Source: Franconibacter pulveris DSM 19144 | GTDB lineage: Bacteria; Pseudomonadota; Gammaproteobacteria; Enterobacterales; Enterobacteriaceae | Direction of reading: 5' to 3' | DNA: 64,000 nucleotides | Assembly (NCBI GenBank): GCA_000621185.1 | Contig: KK211221.1 | Coordinates: forward strand, 124,001 to 188,000 | Shown here: in pieces, positions 34,265 to 43,234 of the stretch | How the letters are laid out: the number at the start of each line of letters is the position of its first letter | Position numbering within the stretch: the stretch's first letter is position 1 | Notes under the pieces: generated by a model | What the model was told of the DNA's origin: nothing | Seen by the model: the letters and a program-made list of their open reading frames with translations, nothing else | Databases searched by the model: none | Position numbers and translations under genes: made by a program

Positions 34265-36394
34265 ATGTTGAGCCCCCTGCTTCGCCGCTATACCTGGAAT
34301 AGCGTCTGGCTTTATAACATGCGCATCTTTATTGCGCTTAGCGGTACGGCGGCCCTGCCGTGGTGGCTGGGCGAGGTTAAGCTGACGATTCCGCTAACGC
34401 TTGGCGTGGTGGCCGCTGCGCTCACCGATCTCGACGATCGGCTGACCGGTCGCTTGCGCAATTTGATTATTACGCTGATTAGCTTTTTTATCGCCTCCGC
34501 TTCAGTGGAACTGCTTTTTCCCTGGCCATGGCTGTTCGCGTTGGGGCTAACGCTCTCGACCAGTGGTTTTATTTTGCTGGGGGGCCTTGGACAACGCTAC
34601 GCCACTATCGCTTTTGGGGCACTGCTTACCGCCGTTTATACCATGCTCGGCGTTTCGCTTTATGAGCACTGGTACCAACAGCCGCTGCTGCTGTTGGCCG
34701 GAGCAGTCTGGTATAACCTGTTAACGCTGGCAGGCCATCTGATTTTCCCTATCCGTCCCCTGCAGGATAACCTTGCGCGTTGCTATGAACAGCTGGCGCA
34801 CTATCTGGATATCAAATCCCGCTTCTTTGATCCGGATATTGAAAATGAAAGCCAGGTGCCGATGCTTGACCTCGCCATGGCGAATAGCCAGCTTGTGGGT
34901 ACGCTGAACCAGACCAAAGCCTCGCTGCTTACCCGCCTGCGAGGCGATCGCGGACAACGTGGAACGCGCCGCACGCTTCATTACTATTTTGCGGCGCAGG
35001 ATATCCACGAACGGGCCAGCTCATCTCATATTCAGTATCAGGCGCTGCGTGATAAGTTTCGTTACAGCGATATCATGTTTCGCTTCCAGCGTTTGCTTTC
35101 AATGCAGTCCCGCGCCTGCCAGCAACTGGCGCAATCCATTCTGTTGCGTACCCATTATCAGCACGACGTTCGCTTTGAGCGGGCTTTTACTCATCTGGAG
35201 GCAGCGCTTGACCGCGTCCAGGCGTCCGGGACTTCTGCCGCTGAAATGAAGGCGCTGGGTTTTCTTCTCACTAACCTCAGGGCTATCGATGCGCAACTTG
35301 CCTCTATTGAATCGGAGCAGTGGCTGGAAACACCTGGTAGCGAGAATGAAAACCGTCTGGCGGATGACAGCCTGCACGGGTTCAGCGATATTCGCGAACG
35401 CCTGAGCCGCAACCTTACGCCGGAATCGGCGCTGTTTCGACACGCAGTGCGTATGTCTGTTGTGCTCTGCGTGGGTTACGCCTTTATTCAACTGACCGGT
35501 CTGCACCATGGCTACTGGATCCTCCTTACCAGTCTGTTTGTTTGCCAGCCCAACTACAACGCCACCCGGCACCGTCTGGCATTACGCGTCATCGGTACGT
35601 TGATTGGCGTCGCCCTGGGCCTGCCCATTCTCTATTTTGTGCCTTCGCTTGAAGGACAATTAGTGCTGATTGTGGTGACAGGGGTGCTGTTTTTTGTTTT
35701 CCGCACCGTGCAATACGCTCATGCCACCATGTTTATTACGCTGCTGGTGCTGCTCTGTTTTAACCTGCTCGGTGAGGGATTCGAGGTCGCGCTTCCGCGT
35801 ATTGTAGATACATTGATCGGCTGCGCTATCGCCTGGGCGGCAGTGACGTTTATCTGGCCTGACTGGCGCTTCCGCCGTCTCCCGCTGGTGCTGGAGCGCG
35901 CCCTGAATGCTAACTGCCGTTACCTGGACGCCATTCTTGAACAATATCACCAGGGACGTGACAACCGCCTGGAATACCGTATCGCACGCCGTGATGCGCA
36001 CAACCGCGATGCTGAACTGGCTTCGGTGGTATCAAACATGTCGAGCGAACCGAAAGCGACTCCTGAACTCCGGGATGCCGCGTTTCGTTTACTCTGTCTG
36101 AACCATACCTTTACCAGTTATATTTCAGCCCTCGGGGCGCATCGTGAGAAGCTTGAACGGACGGAAGTCCTGACCCTGATTGATGATGCCGTTTGCTATG
36201 TGGATGATGCGCTGCACCATCAGCCTGCCGATGAAGTAAAAGTCCAGCACGCGCTTAATGACCTGGCGCAGCGCATCAATCAGATTGAACCCCGTCCAGA
36301 CAGCAAAGAACCGCTGGTATTGCAGCAAATAGGTCTGCTTATTTCACTGCTGCCGGAAATAAGCCGACTTCAGCAGCAGATACCTCAGGAGTGA
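34265..36394 (+). CDS. yccS: Inner-membrane FUSC-like protein YccS
   Basis: A 709-residue membrane protein of the YccS/YhfK family (fusaric-acid-resistance-like). It has two blocks of hydrophobic helices (about residues 20-150 and 395-520), separated by a long soluble region and followed by a cytoplasmic C-terminal domain. By analogy with AaeB it may form part of an efflux system, but no partner is encoded nearby and the substrate is unknown. Its stop overlaps the end of convergent tfoX by ten bases. Confidence 0.93.
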   Translation: MLSPLLRRYTWNSVWLYNMRIFIALSGTAALPWWLGEVKLTIPLTLGVVAAALTDLDDRLTGRLRNLIITLISFFIASASVELLFPWPWLFALGLTLSTSGFILLGGLGQRYATIAFGALLTAVYTMLGVSLYEHWYQQPLLLLAGAVWYNLLTLAGHLIFPIRPLQDNLARCYEQLAHYLDIKSRFFDPDIENESQVPMLDLAMANSQLVGTLNQTKASLLTRLRGDRGQRGTRRTLHYYFAAQDIHERASSSHIQYQALRDKFRYSDIMFRFQRLLSMQSRACQQLAQSILLRTHYQHDVRFERAFTHLEAALDRVQASGTSAAEMKALGFLLTNLRAIDAQLASIESEQWLETPGSENENRLADDSLHGFSDIRERLSRNLTPESALFRHAVRMSVVLCVGYAFIQLTGLHHGYWILLTSLFVCQPNYNATRHRLALRVIGTLIGVALGLPILYFVPSLEGQLVLIVVTGVLFFVFRTVQYAHATMFITLLVLLCFNLLGEGFEVALPRIVDTLIGCAIAWAAVTFIWPDWRFRRLPLVLERALNANCRYLDAILEQYHQGRDNRLEYRIARRDAHNRDAELASVVSNMSSEPKATPELRDAAFRLLCLNHTFTSYISALGAHREKLERTEVLTLIDDAVCYVDDALHHQPADEVKVQHALNDLAQRINQIEPRPDSKEPLVLQQIGLLISLLPEISRLQQQIPQE

Positions 36395-36999
36395 AGCGGT
36401 TTCGAGTAACGCTGAAACCACTCGTTAAGTTCCCGGCGAATATCCGCCGGGAGCGCCGCTTCATGCGTTTCGGATAGGGCGCCTTCAAGCGCATACAGTA
36501 TTTTCAGTCCCAGGTTCTTATTAATTTTCCGTAGCCTTAACCAGCTCTCTTTAGCTCCGCAGGCGCGCAGCATTTCAACGTTTTTGATGCCAGCCTCCCA
36601 CAGCAGCGTTTCCATTTGCAGCGTGAGATTAGGTAAATCCTTCAATCGCCTCTCTGTCTCTCGCTGCGCCCGTTCATGCTGTGCTCCTACAAGAGAAATC
36701 CAGGCTTGTTCTCGCAGTTGGATGGGGTTATTCCATAACGTGTCCCCGACAAGATAATAATTTAATGCTATTGAACGGCCGCGACGCGTGAATGTCAGCT
36801 GTTCAGCATTGCGCATCCAGCTTTGTTCTGCGCAAAGGACACTCATTCTTAGGTAAAAGCCCCCATCGGCTACCATGCCAAACATGGTGTTTTCGATCGA
36901 TAAGCCATAGCCGCCAAACAAGGCACGGCTGCGGATCTGGCCCAGAGATGAAAGCGCACGCTGTACGTTACAGATAGTATCTTTAGAAATTTTATTCAT
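36385..36999 (-). CDS. tfoX: Competence regulator Sxy/TfoX
   Basis: Sxy/TfoX works with CRP to activate genes with CRP-S sites, including DNA-uptake genes. The 204 residues have the TfoX N-terminal domain (IRSRALFGGYGLSIENTMFGMVADG) and the TfoX C-terminal domain (LKDLPNLTLQMETLLWEAGI, then RACGAKESWLRLRKIN). I chose the ATG at 36999 because AAGGGAT precedes it; an ATG at 37023 would add eight residues. It diverges from E. coli Sxy more than its neighbours do. Divergent from sulA, convergent with yccS. Confidence 0.93.
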   Translation of the reverse strand: MNKISKDTICNVQRALSSLGQIRSRALFGGYGLSIENTMFGMVADGGFYLRMSVLCAEQSWMRNAEQLTFTRRGRSIALNYYLVGDTLWNNPIQLREQAWISLVGAQHERAQRETERRLKDLPNLTLQMETLLWEAGIKNVEMLRACGAKESWLRLRKINKNLGLKILYALEGALSETHEAALPADIRRELNEWFQRYSKPLHS

Positions 37000-37176
37000 G
37001 ATTATCCCTTTCATATCAAACACTAATGAAAAAATTCCCTCTTAGTTCTTCCGCTAACTGGAACATATGCAACTTATCTCTCTTCGGCAATCCTAAAGTC
37101 ACCATTACATTCGATTGCAAATCAAAATTGCGAGGCGCTTTCAGAAATTTAGGTTGATCTTTGTCCCTTCCGGCAG

Positions 37177-37196
37177 TACTGTATATGCATACAGTA
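37177..37196 (+). promoter_or_regulatory. LexA box of sulA
   Basis: A 20-base palindrome with TACTGTATAT at the left and CATACAGTA at the right, differing from the ideal SOS box at only two central positions. It lies 21 bases before the sulA ATG, as expected for tight LexA repression. Confidence 0.96.
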
Positions 37197-37217
37197 ACCT
37201 GCGGAGCTGGATCTCTT

Positions 37218-37727
37218 ATGTACTTTTCTCAACATCAACATCGCGCAGTAAATGGTCGCCAGATGGCTGCTAACACGGCAAACACAACGGCAGACGTAGA
37301 AATGAAAGGGTTGATAAGTGAAGTGATGTATCGAGAAGACCAGCCGTGGATGACACAACTGGTTTTATTGCCGCTGCTTCAGCAGTTAGGCCAGCAGTCT
37401 CGCTGGCAGTTGTGGCTGACGCCGCAACAGCGCCTGAGCCGTCAGTGGGTTCAGGCATCGGGTTTGCCTTTAACAAAAGTAATGCAGGTCAGCCAGATGG
37501 ATCCCCATTTGACGATTAGTTCGATGATTCGCGCGCTGGAAACGGGAAACTATAGCGTGGTGATAGGCTGGCTATCACGCGATCTTAGCGATGATGAATA
37601 TCGCCGCCTGACAGAAGCGGCGGAAAAGGGAAACGCAATGGGCTTTCTGATGCGCCCTACCCTGGCGACTCACGAGGGTCATCGACCTCGCTCAGGGTTA
37701 AAAATTCACTCAAGTTTGTATCATTAA
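37218..37727 (+). CDS. sulA: SOS cell-division inhibitor SulA
   Basis: SulA binds FtsZ and blocks septation after DNA damage; Lon destroys it afterwards. With the ATG at 37218 the protein has 169 residues, as in E. coli. The variable N-terminus is followed by the conserved core [20 protein letters not shown] and [20 protein letters not shown], and it ends LKIHSSLYH, the Lon recognition tail with the terminal histidine. The start codon lies directly behind a near-perfect LexA box. Confidence 0.98.
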   Translation: MYFSQHQHRAVNGRQMAANTANTTADVEMKGLISEVMYREDQPWMTQLVLLPLLQQLGQQSRWQLWLTPQQRLSRQWVQASGLPLTKVMQVSQMDPHLTISSMIRALETGNYSVVIGWLSRDLSDDEYRRLTEAAEKGNAMGFLMRPTLATHEGHRPRSGLKIHSSLYH

Positions 37728-38078
37728 GTTAATTTAAGACTAATCTTAGCATCATTTTTTGCCCCTTACAGAGGCCTTGCCAGGTCATTAGCATGAAGCG
37801 AAATTAGCGGGCTGGACGGGTTTTAGCCGTGTTTTCAACGGCTAAATAAGTTCCTAAAATGTTAAAAAATGTGTTCGCAAGCGCTTTTTTTCATGTGTCT
37901 GACGGAGTTCACACTTGTAAGTTTTCAACTACGTTGTAGACTTTACCTCGCCAGGGTTGCTCTCATAAACCGAAAATATCGGTAGAGTTACATATTGAGC
38001 AATAACCCCGGTGAAGGATTTAACCGTGAACTTTTCGATCTGTTCATGGCCTTTTTGGATGATAACGAGGCGCAAAAA
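37728..38078 (+). promoter_or_regulatory. ompA promoter and long 5' leader
   Basis: The 351-base sulA-ompA spacer holds no gene. A CRP-like site (TCTGA, six bases, TCACA) is at 37898-37913. The promoter follows in the segment TTTTCAACTACGTTGTAGAC (from about 37921), closely matching E. coli ompA. From about 37946 the rest corresponds to the roughly 133-nucleotide ompA leader known to stabilise the mRNA, with the MicA sRNA target around the ribosome site (GATAACGAGGCGCAAAAA just before the ATG). Roles of these parts are known for E. coli; conservation here is what the sequence shows. Confidence 0.8.
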
Positions 38079-39134
38079 ATGAAAAAGACAGCTATCGCGA
38101 TTGCAGTGGCACTGGCTGGCTTCGCTACCGTAGCGCAGGCCGCACCGAAAGATAACACCTGGTATGCGGGTGGTAAGCTGGGTTGGTCCCAGTTCCACGA
38201 TACCGGTTGGTATAACAGCTCCCTGAACAACGACGGCCCGACTCATGAGAGCCAGCTCGGTGCAGGTGCGTTCGGTGGTTACCAGGTTAACCCGTACGTT
38301 GGTTTCGAAATGGGTTACGACTGGCTGGGCCGTATGCCGTACAAAGGCGACACCATCAACGGCGCATTCAAAGCTCAGGGCGTACAGCTGACCGCGAAAC
38401 TGGGTTACCCGGTAGCTGATAACCTGGACGTATACACCCGTCTGGGCGGCATGGTATGGCGCGCTGACTCCAGCAACAGCATTGCTGGCGACGACCACGA
38501 CACCGGCGTTTCTCCGGTCTTCGCTGGCGGCGTAGAATGGGCGATGACCCGCGATATCGCTACCCGTCTGGAATACCAGTGGGTTAACAACATCGGCGAC
38601 GGCAACACCGTTGGCGTTCGTCCGGACAACGGCATGCTGAGCGTAGGTGTTTCCTACCGTTTCGGCCAGCAGGAAGAAGCTGCTCCGGTAGTTGCTCCGG
38701 CTCCGGCTCCGGCTCCGGAAGTACAGACCAAACACTTCACCCTGAAGTCTGACGTTCTGTTCAACTTCAACAAATCTACTCTGAAACCGGAAGGTCAGCA
38801 GGCGCTGGATCAGCTGTACAGCCAGCTGAGCAACCTGGATCCGAAAGACGGTTCTGTAGTGGTTCTGGGCTTCACCGACCGTATCGGTTCTGACGCTTAC
38901 AACCAGGGTCTGTCCGAGAAACGTGCTCAGTCTGTTGTTGACTACCTGATCTCTAAAGGTATCCCGTCCAACAAGATCTCCGCACGTGGTATGGGCGAAT
39001 CCAACCCGGTTACCGGCAACACCTGTGACAACGTGAAAGCGCGTGCAGCTCTGATCGACTGCCTGGCGCCAGATCGTCGCGTTGAAATCGAAGTTAAAGG
39101 TATCAAAGACGTTGTAACTCAGCCGCAGGCTTAA
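38079..39134 (+). CDS. ompA: Outer-membrane protein A
   Basis: OmpA is an abundant beta-barrel that also ties the outer membrane to peptidoglycan. The 351 residues comprise a signal peptide ([21 protein letters not shown]), an eight-stranded barrel to about residue 195, a hinge of alternating alanine and proline ([10 protein letters not shown]), and the C-terminal OmpA-like domain with the peptidoglycan-binding segment [20 protein letters not shown] and the conserved arginine in [10 protein letters not shown]. Codon use is strongly biased to highly expressed codons, unlike its neighbours. An upstream in-frame ATG at 37995 lies in the untranslated leader and is rejected. Confidence 0.99.
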   Translation: MKKTAIAIAVALAGFATVAQAAPKDNTWYAGGKLGWSQFHDTGWYNSSLNNDGPTHESQLGAGAFGGYQVNPYVGFEMGYDWLGRMPYKGDTINGAFKAQGVQLTAKLGYPVADNLDVYTRLGGMVWRADSSNSIAGDDHDTGVSPVFAGGVEWAMTRDIATRLEYQWVNNIGDGNTVGVRPDNGMLSVGVSYRFGQQEEAAPVVAPAPAPAPEVQTKHFTLKSDVLFNFNKSTLKPEGQQALDQLYSQLSNLDPKDGSVVVLGFTDRIGSDAYNQGLSEKRAQSVVDYLISKGIPSNKISARGMGESNPVTGNTCDNVKARAALIDCLAPDRRVEIEVKGIKDVVTQPQA

Positions 39135-39144
39135 GTTATACGTT

Positions 39145-39174
39145 AAAAAAACCCCGCTCCGGCGGGGTTTTTTA
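39145..39174. terminator. Bidirectional terminator between ompA and matP
   Basis: ACCCCGC (39151-39157) pairs with GCGGGGT (39162-39168) around TCCG, with an A run before and a T run after, so it can serve ompA and matP. Confidence 0.92.
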
Positions 39175-39194
39175 TTATCAGCACTCGGCTTTTT

Positions 39195-39656
39195 TTAATC
39201 TTCCGATTTCTTACCTAACAACGCCTGTAAGTCTTGCTTCAGATTCGACATCTGACTTTCATATTTTTCTTTGCGTTCTGCATCTTCAATTAGCTGTACG
39301 ATGGTTTCAGAAAGCGTAATACCGCGACGCTGCGCAAGGCCTGCCAGACGTTGCCAGACCATAAACTCCAGATCGATTGATTTCTTACGGGTGTGCTGAT
39401 GTTCGGCATTAAAATGACGCTTACGGCGTGCGCGTATAGTCTGCTTCATTCGGTTAAGCAGCGCCGGATTAATATGTTCATCTATCCAGCCAAGGACGCG
39501 CACAGGGTCGTTTTCCATCGCCAGTAAAAGGTTTACCGCTTCTTGAGCCGCGCTGGCTTCCTGGTAACGAGTGATAAGTTCCCCTTCCCGGTGTTTCTTT
39601 ACCAGGTATTTCCACTTCCAGCCGCTTTCAAGATTTTCCAGTTGTTGATATTTCAT
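39195..39656 (-). CDS. matP: Macrodomain Ter protein MatP
   Basis: MatP binds matS sites to organise the terminus macrodomain and links it to the divisome through ZapB. The 153 residues match the E. coli protein: four-helix bundle at the N-terminus ([22 protein letters not shown]), then the ribbon-helix-helix ([32 protein letters not shown], about 109-140) and a C-terminal coiled coil used in tetramer bridging. I did not find a convincing matS site in the window. Confidence 0.97.
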   Translation of the reverse strand: MKYQQLENLESGWKWKYLVKKHREGELITRYQEASAAQEAVNLLLAMENDPVRVLGWIDEHINPALLNRMKQTIRARRKRHFNAEHQHTRKKSIDLEFMVWQRLAGLAQRRGITLSETIVQLIEDAERKEKYESQMSNLKQDLQALLGKKSED

Positions 39657-39839
39657 TGCGATCTCAGGGTGACCGTGTAACTTGTTTCAGGATAACAGTT
39701 TTTCTTCGTTTCGCTGAAATGAATTGAACTACCGTGAACCTGTCACCGTTTATGGTGAGGCAGTGGGGGATTAACCGTGTGCAGGCGGAGCCATTGCGGT
39801 ATAATCGCGCTTTTGACCATCAACCCAAAAAAGTAAACT

Positions 39840-41600
39840 TTGACCATAAATCGACTTTCATGGCGTGCGCTGGTTCCTGATACTGAACAATATCAGACAC
39901 TATTTGCACAGCCCTTATCCGACACGGAAAATACACTGGAATTCGACACCCTACAGTCTCGTCTCTGTTATGGCCTGTCGCAACTCTGTCATCCTCGTTC
40001 TGCTTCTTCTTTTATGCTGGTTAAAGCGCCGGAAGAGCATGATTACCTTAAAATTATCGCCGCTGCGGCACGTAGTCAGTTTACCTTGCCGGAACAGCAC
40101 TTTGGCGGTCATTATCAGATTGAAAGCAATAAGATTGCCTTTCTGCCAGCCAATAACCAGACAGGTGACTTTTGTACCACCGGCGAAGTGATAACTGCCG
40201 ATTGGGTCGAAACCGAACAGCTGTTTGGTTGCGTCCGCCTGTTTAATGGCGAGATTACGCTGGAACCGGGGCTTGTCCATAAGGCGAACGGCGGCATTCT
40301 GGTTATTTCGCTTAAGACTCTGCTGTTACAGCCCCTTCTCTGGCTTCGTCTTAAGCAGATAGTCACCCACTCGCGCTTTGACTGGCTCTCGCCGGATGAG
40401 ACACGCCCGTTGCCTGTTTCAGTGCCTTCGCTGCCGCTGCAGTTAAAAGTCATTCTGGTAGGCGAGCGTGACTCCCTTGCTGATTTTCAGGAGATGGAGC
40501 CCGAACTCGCCTCTCTGGCCGTTTATAGCGAGTTCGAAGAGAACCTGCAACTTACTGATGAAGAGTGCATGGCGAACTGGTGTCAATGGGTGCGCAGCGT
40601 AGCGCACGACGCCGCTCTTCCTTCGCCAGCGCCTGATGCATGGGAAGCGCTTATCCGTGAAGCGGTTCGCTATACAGGCGATCAGGAGACGTTGCCGCTC
40701 TGTCCTCTATGGCTTACCCGTCAATTGAAAGAAGTTGCGCCCTATTGCGAAGGCGACCAATTCTCCGGCGATGAGATGGTGCAAATGCTTGAGCAACGCG
40801 CCTGGCGTGAAGGCTTCCTGCCGGAGCGTATGCAGGATGAGCTCCTGCTTGAGCAAATTCTGGTTGAAACGGAAGGCGAGCGGGTTGGTCAGATTAACGC
40901 GCTCTCGGTCATTGAGTTTCCGGGCCATCCTCGCGCTTTTGGTGAACCTTCGCGTATTAGCTGCGTGGTGCATATTGGCGACGGGGAATTTATTGATGTG
41001 GAGCGCAAGGCGGAGCTTGGCGGCAACATCCACGCCAAGGGTATGATGATCATGCAGGCGTTTTTAATGGCGGAGCTGCAGCTTGAACAGCAAATGCCCT
41101 TCTCCGCCTCTTTGACCTTCGAACAGTCCTACAATGAAGTAGATGGCGACAGTGCCTCTATGGCTGAACTCTGTGCGCTGATAAGCGCGCTGGCGGACGT
41201 TCCGTTACATCAGCATATCGCGATTACCGGCTCGGTAGATCAGTTTGGTCGCGCGCAGCCTGTTGGCGGGTTAAATGAAAAGATTGAAGGTTTCTTTAAT
41301 CTGTGCCAGCAGCGTGGGCTTACCGGCAAGCAGGGCGCTATTATTCCGCTTGCCAACGTACGTCACCTTTGCCTCAACAGTGAAGTGCTGGAAGCGGTGA
41401 AGAACGAGCAATTTTCGCTATGGGCTATTGATGATGTTACCGATGCGCTGCCGCTGCTTACCACCCTGCCGTGGGATGGTGAAGGTAAGACGACATTAAT
41501 ACAGACGATTCAGGAGCGGATTGCTCAGGCTACACAAATGGAAGCACGCCACCGTTTTCCGTGGCCGCTGCGCTGGTTAGGCTGGTTCAGCCGTAACTGA
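39840..41600 (+). CDS. lonH: Lon-like ATP-independent protease homologue LonH (YcbZ)
   Basis: A 586-residue protein with a Lon-type C-terminal peptidase domain. The catalytic dyad is visible: serine 438 in EVDGDSASMAEL and lysine 481 in VGGLNEKIEGF, 43 residues apart as in Lon. The N-terminal part lacks an intact Walker A motif, so ATP-driven unfolding is doubtful. In E. coli it is known as YcbZ/LonH; a physiological substrate is not established. Translation starts at TTG (39840), since MTINRLSWRALVPDTEQY aligns with the E. coli N-terminus. Its last codon overlaps the FadR-like operator of fabA. Confidence 0.92.
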   Translation: MTINRLSWRALVPDTEQYQTLFAQPLSDTENTLEFDTLQSRLCYGLSQLCHPRSASSFMLVKAPEEHDYLKIIAAAARSQFTLPEQHFGGHYQIESNKIAFLPANNQTGDFCTTGEVITADWVETEQLFGCVRLFNGEITLEPGLVHKANGGILVISLKTLLLQPLLWLRLKQIVTHSRFDWLSPDETRPLPVSVPSLPLQLKVILVGERDSLADFQEMEPELASLAVYSEFEENLQLTDEECMANWCQWVRSVAHDAALPSPAPDAWEALIREAVRYTGDQETLPLCPLWLTRQLKEVAPYCEGDQFSGDEMVQMLEQRAWREGFLPERMQDELLLEQILVETEGERVGQINALSVIEFPGHPRAFGEPSRISCVVHIGDGEFIDVERKAELGGNIHAKGMMIMQAFLMAELQLEQQMPFSASLTFEQSYNEVDGDSASMAELCALISALADVPLHQHIAITGSVDQFGRAQPVGGLNEKIEGFFNLCQQRGLTGKQGAIIPLANVRHLCLNSEVLEAVKNEQFSLWAIDDVTDALPLLTTLPWDGEGKTTLIQTIQERIAQATQMEARHRFPWPLRWLGWFSRN

Positions 41601-41611
41601 TCGGACTTGTT
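41595..41611 (+). promoter_or_regulatory. FadR-binding site of fabA
   Basis: AACTGATCGGACTTGTT agrees with 14 of 17 positions of the FadR consensus. FadR activates fabA from such a site near -40 in E. coli. It overlaps the stop codon of lonH. Confidence 0.75.
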
Positions 41612-41612
41612 C

Positions 41613-41630
41613 AGCGTACACATGTTAGCT
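41613..41630 (+). promoter_or_regulatory. FabR-binding site of fabA
   Basis: AGCGTACACATGTTAGCT matches the palindromic FabR box of E. coli fabA nearly exactly. FabR represses unsaturated fatty-acid synthesis genes. It adjoins the FadR site. Confidence 0.8.
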
Positions 41631-41668
41631 AACCTGCGTCCCTCACTAAAATAAGGCTGATTTAAGAC

Positions 41669-42187
41669 ATGGTAGACAAACGCGATTCCTATACGAAAGA
41701 AGATCTTCTTGCCTCTGGTCGCGGTGAACTGTTTGGCGCAAAAGGCCCGCAGTTGCCGGCTCCGAATATGCTGATGATGGACCGCGTGGTCAAAATGACC
41801 GAAACCGGTGGCAACTATGATAAAGGCTATGTTGAAGCCGAACTCGATATCAATCCGGATATGTGGTTCTTCGGTTGCCATTTCATCGGCGATCCGGTGA
41901 TGCCAGGCTGCCTCGGTCTCGACGCGATGTGGCAGTTAGTCGGTTTCTATCTGGGCTGGCTCGGCGGCGAAGGTAAAGGTCGCGCGCTGGGCGTGGGTGA
42001 AGTGAAATTTACCGGTCAGGTACTGCCTAGCGCGAAAAAAGTTACCTACCGCATCCACTTCAAACGCGTTGTAAACCGCCGTCTGGTAATGGGTATTGCT
42101 GATGGCGAAGTGCTGGTTGATGGTCATCTGATCTACAACGCAACCGATCTGAAAGTCGGTCTGTTCCAGGATACTTCTTCGTTCTGA
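41669..42187 (+). CDS. fabA: 3-hydroxydecanoyl-ACP dehydratase/isomerase FabA
   Basis: FabA dehydrates 3-hydroxydecanoyl-ACP and isomerises the product to the cis-3 form, the branch point to unsaturated fatty acids. The 172 residues match the E. coli length. The catalytic histidine (residue 71 counting Met) is in [20 protein letters not shown], with the aspartate at 85. Regulated by adjacent FadR and FabR boxes upstream and closed by a terminator. Confidence 0.99.
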   Translation: MVDKRDSYTKEDLLASGRGELFGAKGPQLPAPNMLMMDRVVKMTETGGNYDKGYVEAELDINPDMWFFGCHFIGDPVMPGCLGLDAMWQLVGFYLGWLGGEGKGRALGVGEVKFTGQVLPSAKKVTYRIHFKRVVNRRLVMGIADGEVLVDGHLIYNATDLKVGLFQDTSSF

Positions 42188-42204
42188 TAATCCCCCAGAA
42201 CAGC

Positions 42205-42237
42205 GAAACCTCCGCAATGCGGAGGTTTCTTCCTTCT
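42205..42237 (+). terminator. Terminator of fabA
   Basis: GAAACCTCCGC (42205-42215) pairs with GCGGAGGTTTC (42219-42229), an 11-bp stem, followed by TTCCTT. Confidence 0.85.
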
Positions 42238-42249
42238 AAAGAGACAGGA

Positions 42250-42417
42250 TCAGGCAATTACGGCCCTGTCCTCCATGGCTTCTCGCCAGCCTCCCAGCCA
42301 ATGAGACTTTTGATTCAAAGCCTGATAAGGACACATTTCTTTTGATCGTCCGGTCATACCGGCTTGATAACCGCGTTGATGAGCCCGTTCCAGGCGATCT
42401 CGTTTTTGTCTCTTCAT
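42250..42417 (-). CDS. rmf: Ribosome modulation factor
   Basis: RMF binds 70S ribosomes in stationary phase and promotes the inactive 100S dimer. The short gene encodes 55 residues, starting MKRQKRDRLERAHQRGYQAG and ending REAMEDRAVIA, and aligns with E. coli RMF across its length, including the basic N-terminus and the CPYQ segment. It is convergent with fabA and divergent from nothing close; pqiC ends 254 bases beyond its start. In E. coli it is induced by ppGpp and cAMP-CRP; I did not identify the promoter here. Confidence 0.96.
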   Translation of the reverse strand: MKRQKRDRLERAHQRGYQAGMTGRSKEMCPYQALNQKSHWLGGWREAMEDRAVIA

Positions 42418-42607
42418 GCCTCGTTTCCCTCATTTTCAGTCTGGTGGAAAGAAAACAGTGATTACAAAATGTGCAACCACCCCTTACCAATACCTGCAAA
42501 AGCATGAGTCGTCAACGCGCAAAATTCACGCCAATGTCATATTTGTGAGCTATCAGAAAAATGCTTTGTACAAAGCGCGGCGGGATGTTCAGGTATCCTG
42601 TTAAGGG

Positions 42608-42651
42608 CAAAAGAAAAGCCGCTGCCAGATAAGTCGTTTTCGCAGCGGCTT
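42608..42651 (-). terminator. Terminator of the pqi operon
   Basis: GCAGCGGCTT (42642-42651) and AAGCCGCTGC (42616-42625) form a 10-bp stem; on the minus strand it runs into TTCTTTTGCC. Confidence 0.75.
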
Positions 42652-42670
42652 GAGACCAGATTAAATATTC

Positions 42671-43234
42671 TTATGGCAGGCGGGATACTTCGCTGGCAAT
42701 ACTTTGTGCTGCCTGTTGCCAGCCGACCCCCAATGCTTTAACCATAGCGTCATACCCGTCCTGTTGCTGCTTGAGCTCAATATGGAAAGGCCGCTTAAGC
42801 AGTTGCCCCTGATGGTTGAGCAACCATTCACCGCTAACGATAACGCGTCCGTCGTAACGTCCATGGAAGCCCGTTACATTGACGTTAAGCGTATCCTGTT
42901 CGATGCCGAGCGGTTGGGCGGAGACTACCCAGCCAGGCAGTTGCCCGGTCAGGTTAGTCACCAGCGTGTTGCGCAGTTGCTGGTCGAGCGGGCTGGCCCA
43001 AAGGTTGCTGTTGGCAATATTATATTGAACCTCGGTCGTCTGGTACGCTACGCCGTTGCCAGCCAGGTAATCAGGAACGGCGACCTGTTCTACCCACAGC
43101 AGACGATTACTGTCGGTTGCGGCGCGCTGCGTGACCGTCTGCGAGGCGGCAGGCAGTTGATACCAGATAGTTTCATCCGTGCTGCTGCACGCACTCAGCG
43201 CAACAGCCATGATGACCGGGAGCCACTTTTTCAT
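42671..43234 (-). CDS. pqiC: Intermembrane-transport lipoprotein PqiC
   Basis: PqiC is an outer-membrane lipoprotein that forms the outer end of the PqiABC phospholipid-transport bridge. The 187 residues begin with a lipoprotein signal (MKKWLPVIMAVALSAC) with lipidated cysteine 16, then the ABC-type transport auxiliary domain (IWYQLPAASQ...). It overlaps pqiB by four bases (ATGA on the minus strand), so translation is coupled. Last gene of the uup-pqiABC cluster. Confidence 0.96.
   Translation of the reverse strand: MKKWLPVIMAVALSACSSTDETIWYQLPAASQTVTQRAATDSNRLLWVEQVAVPDYLAGNGVAYQTTEVQYNIANSNLWASPLDQQLRNTLVTNLTGQLPGWVVSAQPLGIEQDTLNVNVTGFHGRYDGRVIVSGEWLLNHQGQLLKRPFHIELKQQQDGYDAMVKALGVGWQQAAQSIASEVSRLP

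Noticed and set aside
36997-37217. CRP-S site controlling tfoX
   Set aside because: Only one convincing half-site (TCGCA on the minus strand) could be found, so the call was not made.
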